Positions 24,447 to 34,854 of a DNA stretch of 64,000 nucleotides are shown in pieces. The stretch comes from Taxillus chinensis (Eukaryota > Streptophyta > Magnoliopsida > Santalales > Loranthaceae): contig JAKCVP010000391.1 of assembly GCA_023512835.1 (NCBI GenBank), positions 434,001 to 498,000 of the forward strand. Direction: 5' to 3'. The notes below the pieces were generated by a model that searched no databases, was not told where the DNA came from, and saw only the letters and a list, made by a program, of their open reading frames with translations. Every line of letters begins with the position of its first letter. Within the stretch, counting starts at the first letter, position 1. The position numbers were made by a program, and so were the translations under genes.

Positions 24447-25422
24447 GGATACGCATGGACCTAATGTCGAGCATGAAAGGGAGTTGAGTGCCTGACACCA
24501 CTCTACTTCACATTGTACTATATGTCTGTACTTGTAGAGCGCATGTCCGCGTCGACACCGGACGCACGGCGGTCATGACGCAGCGGCGAAGGAAACCTCA
24601 CCTACAAGGCACAAAATGCATAGACGGCATGTTCCCCACTACCGACCACCCACAAAATACCCATGAAAAATAAAAAGGAAAAAGAAATGTATCAAATAAG
24701 AAAAATGCCTTTCATCTAGGTAGGTACTTGACTCAGTATCTCATCTCATCTCTCATCCTCCTGCTCTAGGCTAGGTTTTCCATGCAGCCATTTCCTTCCT
24801 TCACTTCTCCTTGCTTCTCCCCACTCCTTTTTGCAAATGAGTCATTGCTGCACATCAAGTGCGCTTCATCCATGCTTCTCATGACGACTTCATCGGAAAA
24901 AACAGCAAAAGAACAGTAAGCAAGAAACAAGTAACCATGTAAACAGACGCAGAAATGGGTATCAACGTGAATGCTCTTCCGTCAACATGCTGTGCTGGAT
25001 AGATATGCTGCCGCAGAGTCAAACCGGGGTAAAAAGAGATTCGTGATATGCGGGTGGATGGCTTGAGAGTGTTGCCCTTGGGGATAGGTAGTGTGTAGCG
25101 TAGAGGTGAGACGGGCGGGTATCAAGTCGGATGCCACGGGAGCAAAAGTCGAGAGTGACGACGAGAGGCGAGATATTCTAAAAGTAGAATGGAGGAAGCC
25201 GCGGGTAAGGTGCTGATGTCGATAGACAGGTAGACGGGCAAGAAGTAGTCAGATGAGGGATCCGCAGTGGAGTCGCAAGTGGACCCCAGCCAAAAGTGCA
25301 AGTGGGCCCACAAAGGCAATCCAATGGTCGACCAGCGCAGCCTCAAACGACGGATGCGTGCAACGGCGCAGAAGGGGAGCGGCACAGGCAGGGCCAGAAC
25401 GTTCGCTTGCACGGCCTGGTGT
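24447..25422. other. Convergent intergenic region
   Basis: No gene supported. It holds the 3' ends of the ABC gene (plus) and of the small secreted-protein gene (minus). It contains an A-rich tract near 24660-24690 and one copy of the TAGGTAGGTAC motif near 24718. Confidence 0.5.
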
Positions 25423-25734
25423 CTAACAACCAGAGTTCCCACATCGCTCCACCGTGATGCGTCGTATCATTTCCTGCGTCTCTCTGCGCGCGCTGCCGCC
25501 GAAGAAGTTGAAGGTCTTTGCCGCGGCGCGCTTCTTTGCGGCAGCAGCGTCGGCGCGCTCTTCTAGCTGGATGGTCTCGAGTTCTGAACGGGTCTCTGCG
25601 TTGCGGCCGGGGACGACAGAGTTGGGCATGCCGCTGCCGAAGATGGTGAAGAAGCCTGGTGCTGCTTTGGGCTGGGCGGTTGGAGCGGCGGCCGAGAGGA
25701 GGGCGAGCGAGGCAAGGGGCAGTATGAACTTCAT
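25423..25734 (-). CDS. Small secreted protein with dibasic sites, function unknown
   Basis: An intronless 103-residue protein beginning MKFILPLASLALLSAAAPTA, a strong signal peptide with a likely cut after a small-residue motif near residue 18-20. The mature part is Ala-rich and charged, with a KKR and an RR site that could be cut by a Kex2-type protease. Two short Phe/Gly segments resemble each other: FFTIFGSG near residue 29 and FNFFGGS near residue 75. There are only two Cys, both at the very C-terminus (CGNSGC), so it is not a typical cysteine-rich effector. The start is the ATG at 25734; the frame extends upstream to 25833 but the signal peptide fits this start. A TATA-like element lies about 145 bp upstream. 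No family recognised; I do not claim a toxin or effector role. Confidence 0.7.
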   Translation of the reverse strand: MKFILPLASLALLSAAAPTAQPKAAPGFFTIFGSGMPNSVVPGRNAETRSELETIQLEERADAAAAKKRAAAKTFNFFGGSARRETQEMIRRITVERCGNSGC

Positions 25735-27770
25735 GGTTGCTTTGGACTTCTGTGTGTGTACGTGTATGTGTATGTGTATCTGTGCTGGGAGCCTCTGACA
25801 GGGGGACGAGACGAAGAGTGTGAGGAAGATCAACCAATTGTGTATCGAGGAAGCCGAACCGGCGGTGCTACAAGGATGATATATAGATCGGATGAAGAGT
25901 AGGGAGCAGCCGTCTAGGCGCGTCTAGGGATATTTCTGTAGGGGAGGTAGAGGTGAGGAAGGGGAGCCAGGTAGAGGACAGGACGAGAGCAAGCAAGGGA
26001 CGGGAGCAGGAAGCAGCGGACGGAGGATTTAAGGTGGGAAGAGAGCAGCGAGTGGAAGTGTCGGTGTCTGCATGGGCTGCGGGCGCCATGCAGTCACCTA
26101 CCTGCGCCTCCCTAGCGTCGTCTGGGAATTGGCTGGCTGGCCTAGCTTCCAATCCTTGTGAGCCGCCGAGGCTGTCGAGCGGGCCTTGGCCGTCAGTGCC
26201 TGCTTCGCTGGTTGTGGTGATCTGACCTGGCTGCGGCCGGGTTCAAGGTTTCCATCTGCTGCCTGGCCGCTGTTTCGGGTGCGCGCAGTCGTTGGTGTTG
26301 GTGTTGGTGTTGCTGCTGCTGCTGAGACTGCGACTCAATGCTGGAGCAAGACACTGCGGATGACAAAATGATCCAGTAGACTTTTGTGTGTCACGCGATG
26401 TTGCAGCGTGCCTGAAAGGCTGTTCTGGCGCTAGTCGCAGCCTCTTTGCGGGGGGGATTTTCCCTTCACCTCGTCGCGCACATCCCATCCCGACTGCCCA
26501 GTGCGTCCGCAGCAACCTGGTCCCTCCCTCGACTCACCACAGCCTTCAATCTCTCTCTGCCTTGCCACAGCGACAGGCACCCATTTGTCTTCACAAGAAG
26601 TCACTGCTACCACTGCTACATCCATTATCTCCAGCGAGGAGAGGGGAGGGCTGCTGTACGTGACCGCATTTTTAGGTAAATCCACCTACGCGCATCGCGC
26701 TGCCGGTCGCTTCCTTGGTACCCGTCTAGTCCACCCACCGCCTCATCCCAGGTCGAGCTTCTTTTCGCGAAATGCCCCGACTGCCTGCGGAGAAGTCGAC
26801 TGCTTCCACTCAATCTCGCTCCATGCATTGTCTCATTCCGCCATGCAACCCACGGTAATTTTCACGCTGGCTGCCATCCATGGCTGATGCATCGCGTTCT
26901 GCAGCCTGGGCCTCTGTCATCGAGGACCCTGAACCGTTTGCGGTGATGCGTGACGCTGGCCGACCGATGGCACCGGCGAGCAAGAGGTCATAGACTCATC
27001 GCTTGCGGGGCGTGCGGGCGGGTGCGACTGTACGAGATCCTCTTGCTTGCTACTGGGTAGTCCGGCAATCTGCGATTCCGCGCGCATCAGCTGGTGCACT
27101 TTCGCTCCACTTTTTCGTTTGCTGGCGCCGCTTCCGTGCGCAGGTTCCCCTCTTTTCCATCTCTACCAGATCTATGACGATCAAAGGTGTCTGCGGCTTG
27201 CACCGAGTGGGCAGCTGCTCGCGTGGTCAGTATTGGCACGGTACTTGCATAAGGTCACGTTACCCTCTGTATTTCCGTGGGAGCCGACTGGGCGTCTGTC
27301 ATGCTGCGGTGACTTGTCGGTGGCTGGTCGGACAGCTTGGCGTATTACTCTTCATCTTGCGTGCATTTGCTGTCCCTTCCGTATTGCATAAACTTACGGG
27401 AAGCGGAGTGCATTGATTGCCTGTGGACTCGGGTGCTGTGCACGGTCGATGCATTGCTGTCCGTTCATGCCGTCTGCCGATGCAGGCGACTTGAAATGAC
27501 TTGGGACGTCCCACCCGCTTCCAATCTTGGGCGTCTGTGCATACCGACAGTCCTTTTGACTAGCCACTGGATGTGAGCCGTGCTTTCAATCATGTCTCAT
27601 TCGATACGTGCAAAAACTTGCCAGCATTCGAGATCGATCTGGACCTCGAGTCCGTGTACCCACAAACTCAGGCATCCCATTGACACTGCTTGCGCAAAGC
27701 AACCTTGGAACGCCGCTCATTCATCCCAACTCTTTCCTCCCAATATCTGAGGTCCAGAAACAACACCACC
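25735..27770. other. Intergenic, 2.0 kb
   Basis: No gene supported. It contains the promoter of the secreted-protein gene and the 3' flank of the DUF1772 gene, both on minus. A GTTGGT/GCT simple repeat lies at about 26291-26325. Short frames are present on both strands but none has a domain. Confidence 0.45.
25878..25886 (-). promoter_or_regulatory. TATA-like element of the secreted-protein gene
   Basis: On the minus strand this reads CTATATATC, about 145 bp before the ATG at 25734. Position and orientation fit a core promoter; no other evidence. Confidence 0.35.
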
Positions 27771-28304
27771 TCATTCCCACATAGCATACATACTCAGCAC
27801 CGTAGCCCCCAAACCAAAGAACCCCCGTACAAAATTAAGCCCACTCCACTTCCCAATCAACCCCGGCACGCGCGCCACCTCCTCCGCACTAACCTTGTCC
27901 TTACCCTCCGCAAACCCATCATCAATGCCAAAAAGCACATTATTCGTCGGCGCAATGAACAAGATTGTAAACGGCACAATACAAACTTGACTCAGCGCCG
28001 CCAGCGCAAAGCACACGGCGCGCGTGTTGCCGCTAAATGGGAGGCCGCTGCTGCTGTGCGCCGTATATGCGTTTGTGAGGTGTAGGGCCGTAGCGACCAG
28101 CGCGCCGCCGGGGATGATGGCATGCCCTGCGTTGTAGCACTGGCGCCACTGGGATACTTGTGTTGCTGTGCCTGTGCCTGCGCGCGTGGCGAGAATGATG
28201 GGAATTGTGATGAGGGATATGTCGAAGTTGAAGCCGGATTGCATGCCGCTTAGGGCTGCTGCTGTTATGGAGAGGGGCTTGAGGTAGGTTATTAGGGCTG
28301 TCAT
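27771..28304 (-). CDS. DUF1772 family membrane protein (anthrone-oxygenase-like)
   Basis: An intronless 177-residue integral membrane protein with about four hydrophobic helices. The pattern fits DUF1772 (PF08592): an N-terminal hydrophobic helix with a small-residue SGMQSGFNF region, a YNAGHAIIPGGALVA segment, a CFALAALSQVCIVPFTILFIAPTNN segment, and a C-terminal KWSGLNFVRGFFGLGA helix. The family includes anthrone oxygenases of fungal anthraquinone pathways and also the noxB/pbcH-type proteins. Here there is no polyketide synthase or tailoring gene nearby, so a role in a secondary-metabolite cluster is not supported by context. The start is the only suitable ATG; a TATATAAG element lies 306 bp upstream on the same strand. 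Confidence 0.8.
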   Translation of the reverse strand: MTALITYLKPLSITAAALSGMQSGFNFDISLITIPIILATRAGTGTATQVSQWRQCYNAGHAIIPGGALVATALHLTNAYTAHSSSGLPFSGNTRAVCFALAALSQVCIVPFTILFIAPTNNVLFGIDDGFAEGKDKVSAEEVARVPGLIGKWSGLNFVRGFFGLGATVLSMYAMWE

Positions 28305-29222
28305 TGTCGTAGGTTGATTTGGTGTTTCGTTTCAGGTAGGCTTTTTGCTTTTGGCTTTTTTTGTTTTATGCTTGTGCGCCCTTTTGTTTTGTCTTGGTTT
28401 CAAGGTTGGTCTCGTGGTGTTTTGGCCTTGAAGTTTGTTTTTATATCGAGGGTTGTTTGGACTTGAGTTGCGCTTGAGTGCAAGTATCGGTGTGAACGAG
28501 ATCCTTTGCAACTGGTCTCTGAGAGATGTCTAGTACGTAGATACTTATGAAAACACTGATATGAATCAATCTAATCCATTCACTCTTTACTACAAACACC
28601 CTTTCGCTTCTTATATACTCTGAAACACCAGCCAGCAAGCGAGCAGCCTCAAACTCGGAGCGAGCAAAAGCACACTTCCGTCCCCTGATCAGCAAGTAGC
28701 GCAGTGTAAATCTTACCCAGCAACACAAGGTCCGAAGGGCCAAGCATAACACTCACAACACTCAAAATGAACAAGAAGACTCCTCGGTGGAAGTGCACGT
28801 CCGGGCATCAACGAGCTTCTAGAACGAATGAGAGCGTGCGTCGCTCCGAGGCCATGGCTGCTCGCGCTCAAACAGTCACCCAGTCGTCGAGTCGAATGGG
28901 GCCACAGTGCGCGGGCGGGCGAGGCTGCTCCGATGCGCCGACATGCCAATGAGCGCGACGTCAGTGGTCCCGAGCAGTGGGGGCTTCGGCGTGTCAGCGG
29001 GCGATCTGTTGACTGCGCGGGAAAAGTGATGGGCGTGAGGTTTTCCTGCTCCTACTACTGTTTGCACTGTTTGTACGCTTTCGCAATTGTACTTCGTTAA
29101 CGTTGTTGATCCCTTGACTTTCGACAATCTTTGTCGCTGTTTGAGCATTGACGCACAAGATCCTCCGAGTCTCGGTCGCGCACATTGACTACATTTCTGT
29201 ACCGTCCTGCAATCTGCCCGGC
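28305..29222. promoter_or_regulatory. Divergent promoter region between the DUF1772 and HAD phosphatase genes
   Basis: 918 bp without a gene between two outward-pointing starts. The minus strand carries TATATAAG at 28617-28610, suited to the DUF1772 gene. Next to 28305 there is a T/G-rich leader (about 28320-28440), i.e. A/C-rich in the DUF1772 sense. Confidence 0.45.
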
Positions 29223-30263
29223 ATGTCGACTTCTCAAGTGGATCTCAATGAGGTGCCGGCCATGAAGACGAATCCCAAGTACATTTTCTTCACGGACTTT
29301 GACGGGACGATTACTCTGGATGATAGTACGTAGTCAAGCTTGTTTTGAAATGTACTTCTTTGTCTGCCATTTTCCTCTTCCTCTTCCTGTTCTACACATT
29401 TCCAATTGTCAAGTACAATGGAGTAAACTCCAAGCACGAGCACAGCCATGACAAAAGATCCCATGCCCACCACACAACACACCGAGCAGCCCCCTCACCC
29501 TCAGACATAAAGCAGAGCTAACTCCGACCCCTTCCTTCCAGGCAACGACTACATAACAGACAATCTAGGCTACGGCGCCGAAAAACGCAAAGCAGGCAAC
29601 GCAGCAGTCCTAAACGGCACCCTCCCCTTCCGCCAACTCTTCACGGAAATGATGGAGTCAATCCACCAGCCCTACGCGCACTGCATCGCCGAGCTAGAGC
29701 GCAACGTCCGGCTCGACCCAGGCTTCAAGACCTTCTTCGACTATGCGTACGCGCAGAATATACCCATTGTCGTCTTGTCGGGGGGTATGCAGCCCATCAT
29801 CCGCGCGCTGCTGAAGAAACTCGTCGGGCCAGAGTATGATAAAATGCAGATTGTGTCGTCTGATGTGCGGGCGCGGCCGGGGCGACAGCTTGACGACGTT
29901 GATGGGTGGGAGATTGTCTTTCACGACCCGAGTGAGCATGGACATGACAAGAGTCTGGAACTGCGCAAGTACTCTAGTTTACCTGCTGACGTGCGGCCCG
30001 TCATGTTCTACGCTGGAGATGGCGTGAGTGATCTGAGTGCTGCAAAGGAGACAGAGCTGCTCTTTGCCAAGCGAGGTAAGGATCTGGTTAGCTATTGCGT
30101 CAGAGAGGGACAGCCGTTTACCGAGTTTGACGATTGGCGGATCATTCATCAGACTGTCAAGGAGATTGTCGAGGGGCGCAAGACGGTTGATGATGCGGCC
30201 AAGGAGGGGTTTGCAAAGTATGAGGCTGAGAGGGCGGATCGGTCGACTAGTGAACTGCCATAG
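29223..30263 (+). CDS. HAD-superfamily phosphatase (PSPase-like)
   Basis: A 274-residue cytosolic hydrolase of the haloacid dehalogenase superfamily. Exon 1 is 29223-29325, the intron is 29326-29541, and exon 2 is 29542-30263. Motif I is FTDFDGTIT with the nucleophile Asp at residue 25 and the general acid/base Asp at 27; motif II is VVLSGGM; motif III is AGDGVSDLSAA. It resembles fungal phosphoserine-phosphatase-like proteins such as S. cerevisiae YNL010W (Pyp1), which act on small polyol phosphates, but the substrate cannot be assigned from sequence. The intron (216 bp) is three to four times longer than the others in this window and splits the loop just after the catalytic motif. The upstream start at 29223 keeps a short N-extension; a second in-frame ATG is 13 codons downstream. 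Confidence 0.88.
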
Positions 30264-30455
30264 ATGTCTTTCTTCATAAAATACTTGATAGAGATATAGA
30301 CAGCGTTGAATTTAACTCTGATTGCAGTTGTCATGTTAGAAATTGTCACTGGACTTGCGACGGACTCTCATCGATAGACGCCTGAGCGAGGAGTTCTCGA
30401 TCATATCAACCTGTAATTCTTTCGGTATTTGTACAATGCCAGCTTCACGCGTCGC

Positions 30456-31029
30456 TCATGGGCCAGCCTTTGGCCTCTTCGTTCCATACTTGCTCCGACT
30501 CGTCTGCCGAGCAGGCACACCACCCTGTATTCGCAGTCAGAATCTTCAAGTATGTGGTCAAGTCGTTAACATGTGAATGGCTTACCAAGTCAGCGGCGCC
30601 CCTGACACAGTGATACCTCACACCGGGACAATCCTGCGCTCTACCACCTCGCAATAGCACGATAGAGTGCTGCTGGATATTGTGCCCTTCACCAGGAATG
30701 ACCGCCGTAACTAGCTTTCCATTCGACAGTCTCACTCTTGCGGTCTTGCGCTCGCCAGAGTTGGGTTTCTTTGGCTTTGTGATGCCGACACGTAGGCAGA
30801 CCCCCTGCATCTCGGGTCTGTTGCGGAGAGCGGGCGATGTGCGCTTACGTACTGGCTGAGGCTTGCGGCAGCCGCGACGGACTTGATTGAACGTGGCTTG
30901 TCGCTGTGTGGAGGTGGAGAAGGCAGATGTGCTGGGCTTGGAGATGCATCTTTGCGCTAGGATGGGCTGTGGTCTTTGGGCGAGGCGGATTGGGAGAGTG
31001 AAGACGGGCCGTATGATGCGTGAGAACAT
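30456..31029 (-). CDS. Mitochondrial small-subunit ribosomal protein uS12m
   Basis: A 170-residue precursor of mitochondrial ribosomal protein S12, part of the decoding centre. Exon 1 is 31029-30586, a 61-bp intron is 30585-30525, and a 23-codon terminal exon is 30524-30456. The N-terminal 45 residues are rich in Arg, Ser and hydrophobics with no acidic residue, as expected for a mitochondrial presequence. The conserved S12 core follows: [83 protein letters not shown]. Splicing joins this to [18 protein letters not shown], the universal S12 C-terminus; reading through the intron would destroy it. Tail-to-tail with the HAD gene (192 bp between stops). Confidence 0.95.
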
Positions 31030-31606
31030 GGTGACTGGAGTCCTGATGTTTGCCCGGGATGGAGAGTTCGCAGCTGATAGCTTCGGTGCGAGATTGTATT
31101 GCTGGTTGATAAGAATCATGCACGTTAGGAGCCGGGGTCGCGAGGCATTTGCATACTGCCGAAGGGTTTCTGATTGACCGCCTGCTTGTCTCGTGCGCCC
31201 TCAGCGCAGGGACCACCACGGCTCACGACATTATTGCGGATTACGGAGCTGCAGGTTGAGGCACTCGGCGAGACGAAGCTCTCGTCAGACTCGGCCATTG
31301 ACTTCGTCCGAGATGCTGTGAGCTTCGCCATGGACAGGTGTTGAGATAGAATGATCAGGCCCTCTGCTTTGGCTTCCCCTCGCCCAGGGCTGGTAGGTAG
31401 GCGCGGTAGGTACTCGTGGTACTCAATAGCACGTCATGCCATTATTCAGCTCGGTGCTCAGGACGGGCTTCCTCTCATAAGCAAAGCTCGAGCTAGCTTC
31501 ACGTTGTTCAAACATATGCTGGTACATGTCCTCCCATCAACCTACTGCTCGACTTGTATCCATTTCGTCCCAGATCTATTGCACCGATAAGCTCCCTGTA
31601 CGAAAC
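31030..31606. promoter_or_regulatory. Divergent promoter between uS12m and SDR genes
   Basis: 577 bp with no gene. It contains TAGGTAGG-type elements near 31391-31413. I see no clear TATA box on either strand. Confidence 0.4.
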
Positions 31607-32447
31607 ATGTCTACTCCGTTCGCCGTCATTGCTGGTATCGGTGAGTACCAGCTTCGAGTAGACGTTCACATTGCACAATCACTCAGATATCATGGACAGG
31701 CCCAGGTACAGGCGCAGCTGTCGCGCGCAAATTTGCAAAAGCATATCCAGTGGCTCTGCTTGCTCGGTCAAAGGAGAATCTCGATCCTTTGGTCAATGAG
31801 ATCAATGCGTCCGGAGGCAAAGCCATTGGCGTACCCACTGACATTTCCGACTCGAAGGCAGTCGCAGCGGCCTTCAAGACCATCACCGACGCCTACGGCA
31901 ACAAGGCAGCAGCAGCAATCTTCAATGCCTCTGGTCCATTTAAGCGCCAGCCGTTCCTGGAGCAAAACGAAGAGGACTTTGTCAAAGCAATGAACGTCAG
32001 CGGACTCGGCGCATTCATCTTCAGCCAGGCCACACTTCCTCTTCTGCTGAACAATGTCGAGGGCGCCCAACACCCGCCCGCCTTGATCTTCACCGGTGCT
32101 ACGGCAAGCGTCAAGTCAAATGCAATGATGTCCAACTTCAGTACCGGCAAATGGGCCTTGCGCGCCCTTACGCAAAGTCTGGCCAAGGAGTTTGCTCCCA
32201 AGGGCGTCCATGTCGGACACGCCATCATTGATGGTGTCATTGACATTCCCAAGACCAAGGAGTGGATGAAGGATGCTGGACCAGACGCTAAGATATCTGC
32301 TGACGCTGTAAGTCTTGCTCAGACATGCCGGTCTCGTCATTGCTAACCTCGACTAAGATTGCCGACGCTTACTGGCATCTTCATACCCAGCCAAGATCGT
32401 GCTTCACGAACGAGATTGATATTCGTCCGTATGTTGAGAAGTGGTAA
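31607..32447 (+). CDS. Short-chain dehydrogenase/reductase-fold protein lacking the catalytic Tyr
   Basis: A 243-residue Rossmann-fold protein. Exons are 31607-31640, 31700-32307 and 32358-32447; the introns are 59 and 50 bp, GT-AG. The nucleotide-binding motif GIGPGTGAAVA is created by joining exons 1 and 2. Downstream are LLARSKENL (cofactor selectivity loop), FNASGPF in place of NNAG, and FTGATAS containing the catalytic Ser. The usual YxxxK reads FSTGK, so the catalytic Tyr is Phe while Lys is kept. A similar substitution is known in a subgroup of SDR-fold proteins whose activity is uncertain. The C-terminus DAYWHLHTQPRSCFTNEIDIRPYVEKW fits that subgroup (TxxxDLRPY-like). Possible oxidoreductase or cofactor-binding protein; substrate unknown. 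Stop-to-stop distance to deoxyhypusine synthase is 85 bp. Confidence 0.88.
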
Positions 32448-32532
32448 GCATGTGCCGGACAGGCGGCCGAGGCTGTTTTGTGACCCTGTTTATGTTGGAC
32501 ATGGAACGGTTGCGGACGACTTCCAAGTATAC

Positions 32533-33708
32533 TTATTTGTCTTGATGTGGTTCACGCCAGCATTTACCTTTCCTCCTCATGTCTTCCTTCTTAAACGTCG
32601 ATGCCACGATTAGTGGAAAGACGACTGTAGCCTCTGCATACACCTTCACAGCATCGCCGTCGGCACCAGCCTTGAGCTTGCCCCAGCTGATTGCCTCGTC
32701 CGGACGAGCTCCCGCATCACTACCATCAAACTCATTCGCGGTGTTGATAAAGACAGCAGCCTCGGCCCCGTTGCGCATGAGATTTGCATTCGCGATATGA
32801 TGCTTGACAATGCCACCGCCCAGAATGATGATGCCTGACCGAGCAGCCTTCAAGGCCATGTCGTTGACGCGGCGAATGTCCCTGTTTATGTCAACGTCCA
32901 GGCTCCGGGGTGCAGCTCGGTAGCTGTGAAAGTAGAGCATGTCACCCAGGCTGCCATCTGTCAGGGCCGGGCAAAAGACAGGGATGCCGTTGCGCGCGGC
33001 CCACGTGTATATGCTCCTGTCATCGTTCAGCTCCTGGCCCAAGCGCTCAATCATCTTTGACGGGGTCCAGTGAAAATCAGCCTCGTACTCTGTGCTGTCC
33101 TTGGGCAGCTGAGCATTCTTTGCACGTGACTCTTCTCTGGCCCTCTCTTGCTCATCGAGCATTTTGTCGAAAATTGGCACCACCCAGTCCTCGAACTTGC
33201 AATAATTGTCATTTGGCACAAACAGGTTACCGATGCGGTTGATGCCTTGGTCTCGCAGGGTTGCACCCTTCGCGGCAAAGTCACCCAAGTAGGTCGGGCC
33301 CAGACACTTTATCAGGTCTTCTTCGACGCCTCCGGCTGTGGTCACAATGGCGGAAACATGCTTATGCTGGACCAAGTACCTAATGATCTCGCGCATGCCA
33401 GCAGATACGAGGTTGGAAGTATAGCCCAGGAATATGGTGGACCTTGCGTCGGGATCTGCCGGGGTTCTCCAGGTGATCATTGAACGGATGATGCGCACTG
33501 CCTCAGCCACAGCAGTAGCCTGGAAGCCGGTGGTAGCCATTCCAGAGATCAAGGCGTCCAAGGTAGCCTGATCAGGCTCAAAGTGGTCGAAATCCAGGCC
33601 TTTGATTTCAATGGCATCGTCAGCGACGGGTGCCGAGGGCTTGAGAACGGCAGAGGTGGAGGCATCGGGGGCGTCGGCAACGTGGTTGTGCTGGGACAGC
33701 GAAGTCAT
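32533..33708 (-). CDS. Deoxyhypusine synthase
   Basis: A 391-residue cytosolic enzyme that transfers the aminobutyl group of spermidine to a lysine of eIF5A (NAD-dependent), the first step of hypusine formation. The core is strongly conserved: [86 protein letters not shown] with the catalytic Lys at about residue 302, and [20 protein letters not shown]. No intron is required. The start chosen (33708) gives a typical family length, but the frame is open to another ATG at 33954 (see findings). The C-terminus after VASTF is atypical, and a GTAAAT near the end could be the donor of a terminal intron, so the last ~10 residues are uncertain. The 5' leader contains a 9-bp tandem repeat. Confidence 0.94.
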   Translation of the reverse strand: MTSLSQHNHVADAPDASTSAVLKPSAPVADDAIEIKGLDFDHFEPDQATLDALISGMATTGFQATAVAEAVRIIRSMITWRTPADPDARSTIFLGYTSNLVSAGMREIIRYLVQHKHVSAIVTTAGGVEEDLIKCLGPTYLGDFAAKGATLRDQGINRIGNLFVPNDNYCKFEDWVVPIFDKMLDEQERAREESRAKNAQLPKDSTEYEADFHWTPSKMIERLGQELNDDRSIYTWAARNGIPVFCPALTDGSLGDMLYFHSYRAAPRSLDVDINRDIRRVNDMALKAARSGIIILGGGIVKHHIANANLMRNGAEAAVFINTANEFDGSDAGARPDEAISWGKLKAGADGDAVKVYAEATVVFPLIVASTFKKEDMRRKGKCWREPHQDK

Positions 33709-33737
33709 GGCGGCGAGCTGAGCAGGAGAGGGAGGGG

Positions 33738-33773
33738 CAGGAAGGGCAGGAAGGGCAGGAAGGGCAGGAAGGG
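33738..33773. repeat. Four tandem copies of CAGGAAGGG
   Basis: Four exact 9-bp units, 30 bp before the deoxyhypusine synthase ATG. The unit is a multiple of three and reads LPA on the gene's strand, so it does not break the in-frame upstream extension. On the mRNA it is pyrimidine-rich. Confidence 0.85.
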
Positions 33774-34023
33774 AAGGGAAGAGGCAACAGAGCACACAGA
33801 CCCTGCGCAAGGTGTGACATTGACTAGGGGGGGTTAATTGAACAGAGGCACGCGCAATAACATGGCGTGTAGGGTCGAGTCGCTGAAATTTTGGAGGGAC
33901 CAGATTTTGAGATGACGCTAACGCCCGCAGCGCTAAGAGACCCGCGGCAGCCATCGCCCGGGGTCAGATCCATGCTACTGCTCATTAACCCACGCCTGCA
34001 TGTCAGGGGTTCACAGCGGAGAG

Positions 34024-34049
34024 GCTGCTGCTGCTGCTGCTGCTGCTGC
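34024..34049. repeat. GCT trinucleotide array
   Basis: About eight and a half GCT units in the intergenic region between deoxyhypusine synthase and the Snt1-like gene. A polymorphic microsatellite is likely. Confidence 0.85.
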
Positions 34050-34854
34050 GGAGGCGTTGCAGACAACGGCGGCGGCGGCGGAGAGTGTCGTGTCTCCTTG
34101 ATCCTCGCTGCCCCCTCGCCTGTCGCTGCAAACGACGGCACCCCGACGCCGACGAGTCATTGCCCAGTGTCTCGGGAATAGAACCACGCGATAGGTGTCG
34201 AGTGAAAAGGTTGTTGGCTGCGGCGGGACCTGGCGTGCGCTATTCTGTCACACCGTGAACCCGACGTTAGACGGCACCTAAACGCTCGAGACGCTCTGTA
34301 GCCGCGTTGTCATTCAACGCAGATCTTGGGCAACGCCATCCTCCTCTTCTCTCCTTCCCTTCCGCGACCTCCAAATCCTCTTCGCGCTCAACCACCCGCC
34401 CATTGCCCACTGCCTGGCCCTGCATGACCCCAGACTAGCGCCACTCCTTTGTTTTTCCGCTCCCTGCCCTCAAGCGCGCTTCTTTGCACCTCTCGTGCTC
34501 ATCTTGGCATTCTTCAAGCCTCCCATCTGGCCTTCAAACTCCCTCAACTCGCTCGAAACCACAATTTTTGAATCTCTCCTCACCTACACTACGTCTCATC
34601 TTGATTCAGGCCCTTTGAGCAACCCTTCCGTCATCACTCGGCCCTGTTGCGAATCTGCAGGCTCCATTTGGCGCGTCCAAAGTCTCCAAATCGCACTCAG
34701 ACTCGCTCAAAATTGGTCACAGATGTGAAGAAGGCCATCGTTAGGCCGATTCCAACGAAAAACCGCGAGTTTTGATGATTTGACCCCGACATGTTGCTGT
34801 CTTCATCTCATCCCAGCCCTCGACTCCCATCACGTGACGCTTGATTCCGCCTCA

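Larger units (their letters stand above)
33709..34854. promoter_or_regulatory. Divergent region between deoxyhypusine synthase and Snt1-like genes
   Basis: 1.15 kb without a separate gene. It holds the deoxyhypusine synthase leader with an in-frame upstream ATG at 33954, a CAGGAAGGG array, a GCT array at 34024-34049, and a C/T-rich stretch (about 34330-34560) that is probably the leader of the Snt1-like gene. Confidence 0.45.

Noticed and set aside
27771..30263. Possible secondary-metabolite cluster around the DUF1772 gene
   Set aside because: Neighbours are a phosphatase, a mitochondrial ribosomal protein and deoxyhypusine synthase; no PKS, NRPS, P450 or tailoring set is present.
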